This document shows positions 8,056-15,119 of a stretch of 64,000 nt of DNA, piece by piece. Position numbers and translations under genes: made by a program. The notes under the pieces were generated by a model. That model saw only the letters and a program-made list of their open reading frames with translations, did not search any database and was not told where the DNA came from. The DNA lies in contig NZ_MBQE01000006.1 of the NCBI RefSeq assembly GCF_001696535.1, positions 124,001 through 188,000 of the forward strand. The letters run 5' to 3'. This DNA comes from Stappia indica (lineage in GTDB: Bacteria; Pseudomonadota; Alphaproteobacteria; Rhizobiales; Stappiaceae). Positions within the stretch are counted from its first letter, which is position 1, and every line of letters begins with the position of its first letter.

Positions 8056-8817
8056 ATGCGCACCCCTTGCAGGAAAGTTCCGGCTGGTTGCACCGATACC
8101 CTCTCGTATATGAAGACGGGAAATCTTGCGGACAACGGAAGCGGGAGAGACCTATTGGGCGCGGACGGCGGACACCCAAGGGAGCCGTGCATCTGGCTCG
8201 TTCAGGGCCACGGCATAGTGAACGCCCGTGGTTGGGTACCGCACGAAGAATTCGAGAATGGCGGAAAAACGCCGGAACCGATCCTGGAAGCGATGCGGCT
8301 GACCAAGGCTGGCTGGTTCCTGCCGCAGGACCGGTTTCCCACGGACAATTATCCGCTCCCGAACAGCTATCCGTCGGCACACGAAGAACGCGTACCGCAA
8401 ATTTTTACCAACGGATTCATCTTCCTGGCGGGCGAAAGCGCCGAGGTGGTGCAGAGCTCCGACATGGGCGAAGGCGCGCTCTATCCCGTGCGCCTATGGC
8501 ATCCGGACCGCAAGACCTTGATGCCGGGAGAGTTCTTCTATCTCAGCCAGGGCAACAGGAAGGACGCCTTTCTGCAGGAGCGATCCGACAAAGAGGGCAT
8601 CGATGCGATGTCGCACGGGAGATGGCTTGTGCGCATCGTCCGCGCCCGGCCGCCGCTGCTGCTCTTCTCGGAAAGCGCGCTCCGCGGGCCGGACATCTGG
8701 TGGGACAAGTCGATCTACAAGCACTTCTTCATCAGCGACCGGTTGAAGCGCGCCCTCGATCAGCGACACCTGTCGAGGGACTGGCACCTCGTCCGTTGCC
8801 CGGTCGTCTTGGACTGA
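8056..8817 (+). CDS. Imm11-family (DUF1629) protein, orphan
   Basis: Protein of up to 253 residues resembling the Imm11 family of predicted polymorphic-toxin immunity proteins. Characteristic stretches are NGFIFLAGESAEVV, GEGALYPVRLW, the GEFFYLSQGN segment, RGPDIWWDK and the closing FFISDRLKRAL...HLVRCPVV. No toxin gene is adjacent on either strand, so a role in immunity is inferred from the family only. The start is uncertain: ATG at 8056 has GGAAG directly abutting it, and ATG at 8110 (MKTGNLAD) is possible but has no clear ribosome site. It is followed by a pair of large stem-loops and converges on the ABC binding-protein gene. Confidence 0.72.
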   Translation: MRTPCRKVPAGCTDTLSYMKTGNLADNGSGRDLLGADGGHPREPCIWLVQGHGIVNARGWVPHEEFENGGKTPEPILEAMRLTKAGWFLPQDRFPTDNYPLPNSYPSAHEERVPQIFTNGFIFLAGESAEVVQSSDMGEGALYPVRLWHPDRKTLMPGEFFYLSQGNRKDAFLQERSDKEGIDAMSHGRWLVRIVRARPPLLLFSESALRGPDIWWDKSIYKHFFISDRLKRALDQRHLSRDWHLVRCPVVLD

Positions 8818-8871
8818 GACTGCGCTGCGCTGCGCGGGCGGCGGTCCCCCCAAAAAAAACGCGCGCAAGCC

Positions 8872-8948
8872 CCAGTGTGGTGAATTTGACATACGCCTCA
8901 GTCAGGCAGCGCCCACAGAGCGTATGTCAAATTCGAAAACCACACTGG
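8872..8948. repeat. Long imperfect inverted repeat / stem-loop A
   Basis: Left arm 8872-8896 and right arm 8920-8948 are fully complementary over 25 bases apart from a 4-base insertion in the right arm (TTTC when read as the left arm). A 23-base loop (8897-8919) itself contains GGC-AGC-GCC. The outer 10 bases read CCAGTGTGGT and the inner 15 begin GAATTTGACATACGC. No T-run follows on the plus strand. A T8 run lies further along on the minus strand (plus-strand A8 near 8852-8859). Confidence 0.85.
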
Positions 8949-8962
8949 AAACATATGCTTGC

Positions 8963-9036
8963 CAGTCATCCTGTCGAATCTGAAGTTCGTACGGCGCATG
9001 CCGTGAAACTTGACGAACTTCAGATTCGGATGACTG
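8963..9036. repeat. Long imperfect inverted repeat / stem-loop B
   Basis: Left arm 8963-8990 and right arm 9013-9036 are complementary over 24 bases with one 4-base insertion, this time in the left arm. The outer 9 bases are CAGTCATCC and the inner 15 are GAATCTGAAGTTCGT. The 22-base loop contains ACGGC-GCAT-GCCGT. The architecture (about 9-10 outer pairs, a 4-base asymmetric bulge, 15 inner pairs starting GAAT, 22-23-base loop) copies stem-loop A although most bases differ. Confidence 0.85.
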
Positions 9037-9089
9037 CCAGCTTGCGCGCGCCAGTCGCCATCCCCGCCGGAAGGGCCGGCGGAAGCTGC

Positions 9090-10271
9090 TTACATCTTGC
9101 AGTCCTGGGCCAGGCTGTCCTTGTAGTCCGAGACGACCTTGCGCACGAAGGACGTGGCGTACTTGCCGTCGTCCCGCTTCACCACCGTCAGCATGTGGAA
9201 GTCCTGGATCGGATAGTGATTGGTGTTGAAGGAGAACTTGCCGCGCACCGAGGCGAATTCGGCCGCCTCCAGCGCCTTGCGCATGGCCTCCTTGTCGTCC
9301 GTATTGCCGCCGGTCTTCTCCAGCGCGCTGGCGATCAGCAGCGCTGCGTCATAGGACTGGGCGGCATAGGAACCCGGCACATAGCCGTATTTCTCCTCGA
9401 AGGCGGCGACGAAGGCCTTGTTGGTCTCGTTGTCGAGATCCGGCGCCCAGGACCCGGCGGACAGGAAGCCGACAGCGGCGTCCTGCTGGCCCGGCAGCGT
9501 CGATTCGTCCGTGGTGAAGACCGACAGGAACTTCATCTTGTCCGAAAGGCCGGCCGCGTCGAACTGCTTGACCAGCCGCACGCCCATGCCGCCCGGCATG
9601 AAGGTGAACAGCGCGTCGGCGCCCGAGGTGGAGATGCGGGCGATCTCGGCCGAGAAGTCCTGATGGCCGAGCGGGGTGTAGACCTCGTCCGCCAGCGTGC
9701 CGTCGAAGCCCTGCTTGAAGCCCTCGACATTGTCCTTGCCGGCCTGGTAGTTCGGCACCATGGCGAAGACGTTCTTGAAGCCCTCCTCCGTCGCGATCAT
9801 GCCGCTGACTTCGGCCGGCTGGTTGTTCAGATAGGAGGTGACGAAGAAATACGGGTTGCAGTTGCGCCCGGCGAAGGTCGAGGGGCCGGCATTCGGGCTG
9901 ATCAGGAAGGTCTCGGCCTCGACCACCGGCTTGAAGATCGCCTGCAGCATGTTCGAGAACACGGTGCCGACGACGAAGTCGACCTGCTCGCGCTCGATCA
10001 GCGAGCGTGCCTTGAGCAGCGCCACGTCCGGCTTCAGCTCGTCGTCCTCGACGATCAGGCTGATCGACTGGCCGCCGAGCTGCCCGCCGTTCTGCTCCAG
10101 CGCCAGCTGGAAACCGTCGACGATCTGCTGGCCGAGCGCGGCCGGCGGGCCCGACAGCGTCACCACCATGCCGATCTTGATGTCTTCGGCCAGCGCCGCC
10201 GAGCTCATCAATGCGCCCAGCGCGACGCCCGCGGCAAGGCCGGTCAGTTTACGCGTCCACGTGCAAGTCAT
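9090..10271 (-). CDS. ABC transporter substrate-binding protein (branched-chain amino acid/aromatic type)
   Basis: Periplasmic type-1 binding protein of 393 residues of the LivJ/HmgR-like Peripla_BP_6 family. A Sec signal peptide MTCTWTRKLTGLAAGVALGA ending SSAALA-ED precedes the core, which starts KIGMVVTLSGPPAALGQQIVDGFQLALE. The start at 10271 is chosen because GAGGGG lies 7 bases upstream; an ATG two codons earlier at 10277 would be only one base from it. Relatives bind branched-chain amino acids, amides or aromatic acids. The permease and ATPase genes are not in the window. Placement downstream of a flavin monooxygenase and cupins suggests uptake of an aromatic-type substrate (inference). 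Confidence 0.88.
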   Translation of the reverse strand: MTCTWTRKLTGLAAGVALGALMSSAALAEDIKIGMVVTLSGPPAALGQQIVDGFQLALEQNGGQLGGQSISLIVEDDELKPDVALLKARSLIEREQVDFVVGTVFSNMLQAIFKPVVEAETFLISPNAGPSTFAGRNCNPYFFVTSYLNNQPAEVSGMIATEEGFKNVFAMVPNYQAGKDNVEGFKQGFDGTLADEVYTPLGHQDFSAEIARISTSGADALFTFMPGGMGVRLVKQFDAAGLSDKMKFLSVFTTDESTLPGQQDAAVGFLSAGSWAPDLDNETNKAFVAAFEEKYGYVPGSYAAQSYDAALLIASALEKTGGNTDDKEAMRKALEAAEFASVRGKFSFNTNHYPIQDFHMLTVVKRDDGKYATSFVRKVVSDYKDSLAQDCKM

Positions 10272-10437
10272 GGTCATTCCCCTCTTCTCGCCCCTTTGCC
10301 GGGGTCGATTTGCCTCTGGCGGCATCAAGGCACCCAGCGCCCCTGCCTGCCGTATCGTCCTGCCGGCCTCCCGTCCGCCGGTCTTCTTCTGTCGTCTCTT
10401 CTTGTCTTGTGTCTTCTTGTCGGTTCTGTCTCGTGCC

Positions 10438-11673
10438 TCAGCCCGCCCTGCGCGCCGCAAAGCCAGCCATCTTGGCATATCCTTCGACGATTGCCTTGCG
10501 GTCCTCGTAAGACAGCACATGGTCGATATTGTCGAAGCGGCGCGGGCTCAGCCGCTCCACCTCGTCGATCACCCGCTCCGGCCCGCCGCGCCGGTTGGTG
10601 CGCACCACCTCCGCCGTCTTCGGCAGCCGCTCTTCCTCGTAGCGGTACAGCGCCTCGCGCGGGTGCTCGGCCGCCGCCATGTGGTCGGCCAGGCACCGTG
10701 CATCGAGGATCGCCTGCGCCGCCCCGTTGGAGCCGACCGGATACATCGGATGCGCCGCATCGCCGAGCAGCGTCACCCGGCCATGGGTCCAGCGCGGCAG
10801 CGGGTCGCGGTCCGCCATCGGATATTCGAAGATCGTGCCGCTGGCGCGCACCAGCGCCTCCACGTCGAAGCCGGGAACCGTGAAGCGCCGCGCATAGGGC
10901 AGCACCCGCGACAGCGGCGCCTGGCGCGACCAGCTCTCGGGCGGCGGCGGCGACACCGAGCCGTCGGCAACGCGCACATTGACCACCCAGTTCATCAGCT
11001 GCCGGCCGTCCTTCGCCGGGGCGATCGGGTAGAGCACCAGCTTGGCGCCGAGACCGCCGGCGATCGCCATCGTCTCGCCGTCCTCCCAGACCGGCCATTC
11101 GGCCGCCCCGCGCCACATCACGACGCCGGCCCAGCTCGGCGGGCCCTCGTCGGGGTAGAAGCGCTTGCGCCCCATGCTGTGGATGCCGTCGGCGCAGATC
11201 AGCACTTCGCCGCGCAGCGTGCGCGACGTCACGCCCTCGGCCGCATCGGTAAAATGCACCGTGACGCCGGCCTCGTCCTGCACGAAGCCGGACAGCCGCA
11301 GGCCGGTCAGCACCGCATCCTTGCCCATCCGCTCCACGGCCGCGTCGTAGAGCACCTTCTGCAGCCGGCCGCGATGGATCGAGAATTGCGGGAACTTGTG
11401 GCCGGCATGCAGGCCGCGCAGCTCGCGCCACACTTCCTGGCCCTGGCGGGTCAGGTAGCGCAGCTCGCGGGTCCTCAGGCCCACCTCGTCCAGCCGGTCC
11501 AGCAGTCCCAGCCCCGCCAGCTCGGCGATGGAATGCGGCAGCGTGTTGATGCCGACGCCCACCTCGCGCACCTGCGGCGCCTGCTCCACCACCGTGGCCT
11601 TGATGCCGCGCTCGTGCAGCATCAACGCGGTGGTGAGCCCGCCGATGCCTGCGCCCGCGATGAGGACGGTCAT
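10438..11673 (-). CDS. FAD-dependent monooxygenase (PhzS-like flavin oxidoreductase)
   Basis: Group A flavoprotein monooxygenase of 411 residues. Seen: the N-terminal FAD fold VLIAGAGIGG (3-12), FSIHRGRLQ in the middle, VVMWRG, and the second FAD motif GRVTLLGDAAHPMYP followed by GSNGAAQAILD. The SIHRG, MWRG and YPMADRDPLP blocks match PhzS (5-methylphenazine-1-carboxylate 1-monooxygenase) better than salicylate hydroxylase, so hydroxylation of an aromatic or heteroaromatic substrate with NAD(P)H is expected. Its ATG overlaps the cupin stop by four bases (ATGA), so it is coupled to the cupin. The physiological substrate is unknown. Confidence 0.85.
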   Translation of the reverse strand: MTVLIAGAGIGGLTTALMLHERGIKATVVEQAPQVREVGVGINTLPHSIAELAGLGLLDRLDEVGLRTRELRYLTRQGQEVWRELRGLHAGHKFPQFSIHRGRLQKVLYDAAVERMGKDAVLTGLRLSGFVQDEAGVTVHFTDAAEGVTSRTLRGEVLICADGIHSMGRKRFYPDEGPPSWAGVVMWRGAAEWPVWEDGETMAIAGGLGAKLVLYPIAPAKDGRQLMNWVVNVRVADGSVSPPPPESWSRQAPLSRVLPYARRFTVPGFDVEALVRASGTIFEYPMADRDPLPRWTHGRVTLLGDAAHPMYPVGSNGAAQAILDARCLADHMAAAEHPREALYRYEEERLPKTAEVVRTNRRGGPERVIDEVERLSPRRFDNIDHVLSYEDRKAIVEGYAKMAGFAARRAG

Positions 11674-12128
11674 TGTCCCGCCCCGCTGTCTTCCGGCGGC
11701 AGGAAGTCGATGGCATGGGCGGCGGAGACCGCGACGATCTCGGCCGGATCCGCGCCCGGGCCCATGTTGTGCAGCGCCCAGAACAGGTCGTAGAGCTGCA
11801 GGGTCGGCGTCACCCAGAACAGCGTCTTGATGGTGCTTTCGGACTTGTTGAAGATCCCGTGCGGGATGCCGCGCGGCAGCTTGACGAGGTCGCCCGGCTC
11901 GCCGATCACCTCCTGCCCGTCGAGCAGGAAGGTGAAGCGCCCTTCCAGGATGTAGAGGAACTCGTCCTGGTCCGGGTGGATATGCGGCGGCACGAAGGTG
12001 CCGGGCGGCAGCGAGGCATGCCAGGAAAAGCACTCCTCGGTCATCTGCTTGGGCACGTAGGTCTGGCCCAGGATGTTCCAGCGGATCTGGTCCAGGCTCT
12101 CGCGGGACTTGACGATTCCGGGCTCCAT
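11670..12128 (-). CDS. Cupin module, possible independent 152-residue product
   Basis: Cupin-fold protein in the same frame as the hydrolase upstream, with its own ATG at 12128 and GGAGAAAG (12142-12135) about 10 bases before it. The metal ligands are visible in PPHIHPDQDEFLYILEG (two His, one Glu) and in the later LPRGIPHGIFN (His). It is a clear paralogue of the cupin at 13178-13618: both start MEPG and share TYVPK, GTFVPPHIHP, GIFN and the ending DFLPP. Such single-domain cupins are dioxygenases, isomerases or hydrolases; no specific reaction can be assigned. Its stop overlaps the monooxygenase start. Confidence 0.65.
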   Translation of the reverse strand: MEPGIVKSRESLDQIRWNILGQTYVPKQMTEECFSWHASLPPGTFVPPHIHPDQDEFLYILEGRFTFLLDGQEVIGEPGDLVKLPRGIPHGIFNKSESTIKTLFWVTPTLQLYDLFWALHNMGPGADPAEIVAVSAAHAIDFLPPEDSGAGQ

Positions 12129-13010
12129 CGCGGTCTTTCTCCGTTCTGTCTTGCGCGCGCCAGCCGCTCCCGCCGGGGAGCCGACAAAGGCGTCGGTGAT
12201 CGGCGATGCCGGGTCCTTCAGGGCCTCCAGCACCGTGAAATGATTGTGCTCGCCGTCCACATGGGCGCGCGCCGGCACGTCCAGCCCGCCCCAGATGTCG
12301 GCGAGCAGCTTCGCCTGGCGGATGAATTCGGGCCGCTCGCCGCCGCCCACCCAGCAGGTCAGGGGAGCGGCCAGCCCCGGCTCGGCGAGCGCGGCGCTTT
12401 CGGCCCGCGCCTCGGCAAGGTCGAGATGCAGCGTGTCGTTCATGGCCGTGTGCAGCAGCGGACGCAGGTCGTGCAGGCCGCTGATCGACAGCGTGTGCTC
12501 GATGCGGTTGCGCACGCCCGCCTCCAGCGGGCTGTCGGCGCAGACCATGCGGGTGACCAGATGGCCGCCGGCCGAGTGGCCCGACAGGCGGATCGGCCCG
12601 TCGACACGCGCCGCCGCATGGGCGATCGCCCGGGCGATCTGTCCGGTGATCTGCGAGATGCGGGCCTCGGGGGTCAGCGTGTAGCTCGGCAGGCACACGG
12701 CCCAGCCGCGCGCCCGCGCCCCTTCGGCAAAGTCGGTCCAGTAGGACTTGTCGAGCCGCATCCAGTAGCCGCCATGGACGAAGACGGCGAGACCGCGCGG
12801 CGTCCCTTGCGGCCAGACGATGTCGTAGGTCTCGCGCGGATGCGCGCCGTAGGCGATGTCGAGGTCGAGCCGGTGGCCGGCCGCCTGCATGGCGGCACGG
12901 TACTCGGCCGCACGCGCGGACCAGAAGCCGGGCAGCTCGTGCGAATTCGCCACATGGGCCATGTTGGCGAAGGCGTCGTCCCAGTCTCGGGCGGGGGGCA
13001 GCAGGGGCAT
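11670..13010 (-). CDS. Arylformamidase-like alpha/beta hydrolase fused in frame to a cupin
   Basis: One uninterrupted 446-codon frame holds a KynB/esterase-type alpha/beta hydrolase (about 1-285) followed by a cupin (from residue 295). The hydrolase shows the oxyanion motif HGGYW (79-83), nucleophile GHSAGG with Ser146, and a likely catalytic His in EHNHFTVLEAL. The joining segment GAAGARKTERRKTA looks like translated intergenic sequence, and the cupin has its own ribosome site, so two proteins may be made despite the missing stop. The start at 13010 is the first plausible ATG after the upstream cupin stop; its ribosome site is weak. It probably hydrolyses an N-formyl or ester bond in the pathway of the neighbouring oxygenase. 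Confidence 0.65.
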   Translation of the reverse strand: MPLLPPARDWDDAFANMAHVANSHELPGFWSARAAEYRAAMQAAGHRLDLDIAYGAHPRETYDIVWPQGTPRGLAVFVHGGYWMRLDKSYWTDFAEGARARGWAVCLPSYTLTPEARISQITGQIARAIAHAAARVDGPIRLSGHSAGGHLVTRMVCADSPLEAGVRNRIEHTLSISGLHDLRPLLHTAMNDTLHLDLAEARAESAALAEPGLAAPLTCWVGGGERPEFIRQAKLLADIWGGLDVPARAHVDGEHNHFTVLEALKDPASPITDAFVGSPAGAAGARKTERRKTAMEPGIVKSRESLDQIRWNILGQTYVPKQMTEECFSWHASLPPGTFVPPHIHPDQDEFLYILEGRFTFLLDGQEVIGEPGDLVKLPRGIPHGIFNKSESTIKTLFWVTPTLQLYDLFWALHNMGPGADPAEIVAVSAAHAIDFLPPEDSGAGQ

Positions 13011-13177
13011 GGGTCTCGCGTCTTGGATCTCGGGTGAAGACTGCGGCGGGCGCGGCGGCACCGCTTCACGCGGGCCGTCTGGCGCCGGGCCGATCAACCT
13101 GGCGATGAGGCGGCGCAGCACGCCGCCCGCTTCCCGGCCCGGCGCATCTGTGGTCACGCCAGCCGTCGGGCCTGTGG

Positions 13178-13618
13178 TCAGGCGCCCTCCGGCGGCGGCA
13201 GGAAGTCGACCTCGTGCAGGGCCGACAGGCGCACCAGCTCGGCCGGGTCCTTCACCCCGTCCAGCACGGTGAACAGCTCGTAGAGCTTGCGCGCCGGCGA
13301 CACGCCGAAGACGCAATGCGCGGTCTTGCCCGAGCGGTTGAAGATGCCATGGGCGATGCCCATCGGCATGCGCACCGTGTCGCCCGGCCCGGCCCGCACC
13401 ACGTCGGCGCCGAACTCGACCTCCAGGTTGCCGTCGATCAGGTAGATCCACTCGTCCTGGGTCGGATGGATATGCGGCGGCACGAAAGTCCCGTCCGGGA
13501 TCGTCGCATGCCAGATGAAGGCGTCGTCGCTCTTCAGCTTGGGCACATAGGTGTGCCCCACCACGTTCCAGGAATGTCCGTTGAGGCCGGTCTCGGCCTT
13601 TGTGACGCCAGGTTCCAT
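13178..13618 (-). CDS. Cupin domain protein (paralogue of downstream cupin)
   Basis: Single-domain cupin of 146 residues and the first gene of the minus-strand catabolic operon, divergent from the AraC regulator. Metal-binding residues are seen in FVPPHIHPTQDEWIYLIDG and MGIAHGIFN. It is a diverged tandem duplicate of the cupin at 11670-12128, with the hydrolase gene inserted between the copies. ATG at 13618 faces a promoter region rich in inverted repeats. The reaction is unknown; the setting suggests aromatic ring or side-chain metabolism. Confidence 0.82.
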   Translation of the reverse strand: MEPGVTKAETGLNGHSWNVVGHTYVPKLKSDDAFIWHATIPDGTFVPPHIHPTQDEWIYLIDGNLEVEFGADVVRAGPGDTVRMPMGIAHGIFNRSGKTAHCVFGVSPARKLYELFTVLDGVKDPAELVRLSALHEVDFLPPPEGA

Positions 13619-13620
13619 TG

Positions 13621-13699
13621 TGCAGGCTCCATCTGGATAGGGTTTTATGCGTTCTTGTTGCCCCGAGCCTGCACCCGAACCGCAAAATCCCTTATCCAG
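13621..13699. promoter_or_regulatory. Interleaved inverted repeats between cupin operon and araC-type gene
   Basis: Two interleaved palindromes occupy the divergent promoter region. TGCAGGCTC (13621-13629) pairs with GAGCCTGCA (13665-13673), a perfect 9-base match. CTGGATAGGGTTTTATGCG (13633-13651) pairs imperfectly with the segment at 13681-13699 (CTGGATAAGGGATTTTGCG when inverted). They are good candidates for operators of the AraC-family regulator. Confidence 0.5.
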
Positions 13700-13800
13700 A
13701 AAACGAACGCGTGTTGCGGCGAACTATTTTAGACTTGAAATATAACGAGGAACTTGCGTTCATCTCCGACCAAGAGGCTTGCACAAGCCCGGGGAACGCC

Positions 13801-14811
13801 ATGACCGCCGAACGGACACTGCCGACGAGGGAGTACTTCGCGAGCCATCCGGTGCTGCGCACCAGCGACCTCGACGAGGCCCGCCATCGGGTCGGCCAGA
13901 AATTCTGCGACCACCGGCTGGAGATCGGCAACCGCCGCGCCAGCCTGTCCGTGCGCCACAACGCCGTGCGCGGGCTGAACCTGTCGGTCAACTATCTCTC
14001 CTATGGCGCCGAGGTCAGCGTCGATCCGGGCCTGCTCGGCTCCTTCTACCTGTTTCACCTGCCGCTGGCCGGCAGCACCCGCATCCAGCATCGCGGCGAG
14101 GAGATGACGGCAACGCCCCGCGCGGCGGCGATCCTCAACCCGGACCGCACCGCCCGGCTGCACTGGAGCGAGGGCTGCAGCAAGGTGCTGGTGCAGATCG
14201 ACCGCGCCCATCTGGAGACCGTCGCGCGCGATCTCGTCGGCGCGCCGCTGCCCGGCCCCGTCCGCTTCGACATGAAGGTCGACCTGACCTCGCCGCAGGG
14301 CCGCCAGCTGCACCGCATGGTCACCGCCTGCGTCGAGGCGGTGGAGAGCGGCCACCTGTTCCAGCGCCCGCTCGGCGGCGGCGACCTGCGCGCCGAGCAC
14401 GATCTCGCCCACGCGCTCTTGATGCTCCAGCGCAGCAACATCACCCACATCATCGAGCGTGCCGACCATCAGGCGCGGCCGCGGGCGATCCGCCTGGCGC
14501 TCGACTACATCCATGCCAATCTCGCCGAGCCGATCACGCTGGCCGACATCGCCCGCGCCGCCGGCATCAATGTCCGCACCCTCCAGAAGGGCTTCCAGCG
14601 GGTCTTCGGCTTGTCCCCGATGCAGGTGCTGCGAAATGCCCGCCTCGACACCGCCCATTACCAGCTCCTCGCCCACCGCGACGCGCCCAGCGTCACCGAG
14701 GCGGCCTTCTCCTGCGGCTTCTCCCATCTCGGCCGGTTTTCGCGCGACTACAAGGAGCGGTTCGGCCACTCGCCGAGCGACCGGCAGGGCCTGCGCGCCG
14801 CCGGCAGCTGA
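13801..14811 (+). CDS. AraC-family transcriptional regulator
   Basis: Regulator of 336 residues. The N-terminal part (about 20-190) matches the AraC_binding_2 ligand-sensing domain; the C-terminal AraC/XylS DNA-binding domain has two helix-turn-helix units, from ITLADIARAAGINVRTLQKGFQ through SVTEAAFSCGFSHLGRFSRDYKERFG. Start at 13801 is preceded by GGGGAA; the frame stays open further upstream but overlaps the cupin promoter, so the internal ATG is preferred. It is divergent from the cupin/hydrolase/monooxygenase operon and most likely controls it in response to a pathway compound. Confidence 0.88.
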   Translation: MTAERTLPTREYFASHPVLRTSDLDEARHRVGQKFCDHRLEIGNRRASLSVRHNAVRGLNLSVNYLSYGAEVSVDPGLLGSFYLFHLPLAGSTRIQHRGEEMTATPRAAAILNPDRTARLHWSEGCSKVLVQIDRAHLETVARDLVGAPLPGPVRFDMKVDLTSPQGRQLHRMVTACVEAVESGHLFQRPLGGGDLRAEHDLAHALLMLQRSNITHIIERADHQARPRAIRLALDYIHANLAEPITLADIARAAGINVRTLQKGFQRVFGLSPMQVLRNARLDTAHYQLLAHRDAPSVTEAAFSCGFSHLGRFSRDYKERFGHSPSDRQGLRAAGS

Positions 14812-14846
14812 GACCGGCCGTTTCGAGAGGCAAAAATCGAAATTTC

Positions 14847-14869
14847 GCGAAATTGAGACGGAATTTCGC
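14847..14869. repeat. Short perfect inverted repeat downstream of araC-type gene
   Basis: GCGAAATT (14847-14854) and AATTTCGC (14862-14869) flank a 7-base loop inside an AT-rich patch where GAAATTTCGC-like words recur. No T-run follows on either strand, so it is not a typical terminator. Confidence 0.5.
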
Positions 14870-14970
14870 AAAATCCTGCGCAAAATTCGAGACGGCGTCG
14901 ACGCGCCCAGGCGCAGGGAAAGGCCCTGCCCTGTCCCCGCCCCTGCCGAAAACGCCCTGTACCAAGGAAA

Positions 14971-14998
14971 TTGATTTTTCACGCCAGTTTGCTATCAA
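14971..14998 (+). promoter_or_regulatory. Promoter of tRNA-Arg(CCT)
   Basis: TTGATT (14971-14976) and TATCAA (14993-14998) with a 16-base spacer lie about 43 bases upstream of the tRNA, consistent with a housekeeping-sigma promoter. Confidence 0.55.
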
Positions 14999-15041
14999 GC
15001 CCGGCAGGATGGCGCAGCTGTCCCCGCCGCACAGGCAGCAT

Positions 15042-15118
15042 GGTCCCGTAGCTCAGCAGGATAGAGCATCAGATTCCTAATCTGAGGGTCACAGGTTCGA
15101 ATCCTGTCGGGATCACCA
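15042..15118 (+). tRNA. tRNA-Arg (anticodon CCT)
   Basis: The 77-base sequence folds as a complete tRNA with genomically encoded CCA. Acceptor arms are GGTCCCG and CGGGATC, the anticodon stem is TCAGA/TCTGA around loop TTCCTAA (anticodon CCT), and the T arm is ACAGG-TTCGAAT-CCTGT. It decodes AGG, a rare codon in such a GC-rich genome. It ends one base before the stop codon of the convergent LysR gene. Confidence 0.95.
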
Positions 15119-15119
15119 C

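Noticed and set aside
7911-10883. A 990-codon plus-strand frame spanning riboswitch, Imm11 gene, hairpins and ABC protein
   Set aside because: It crosses unrelated features and reads as noise; the Imm11 frame at 8056-8817 is the real one.
15042-15118. tRNA-Arg as an integration site of a mobile element
   Set aside because: No integrase, no direct repeat of the tRNA 3' end and normal genes on both sides.
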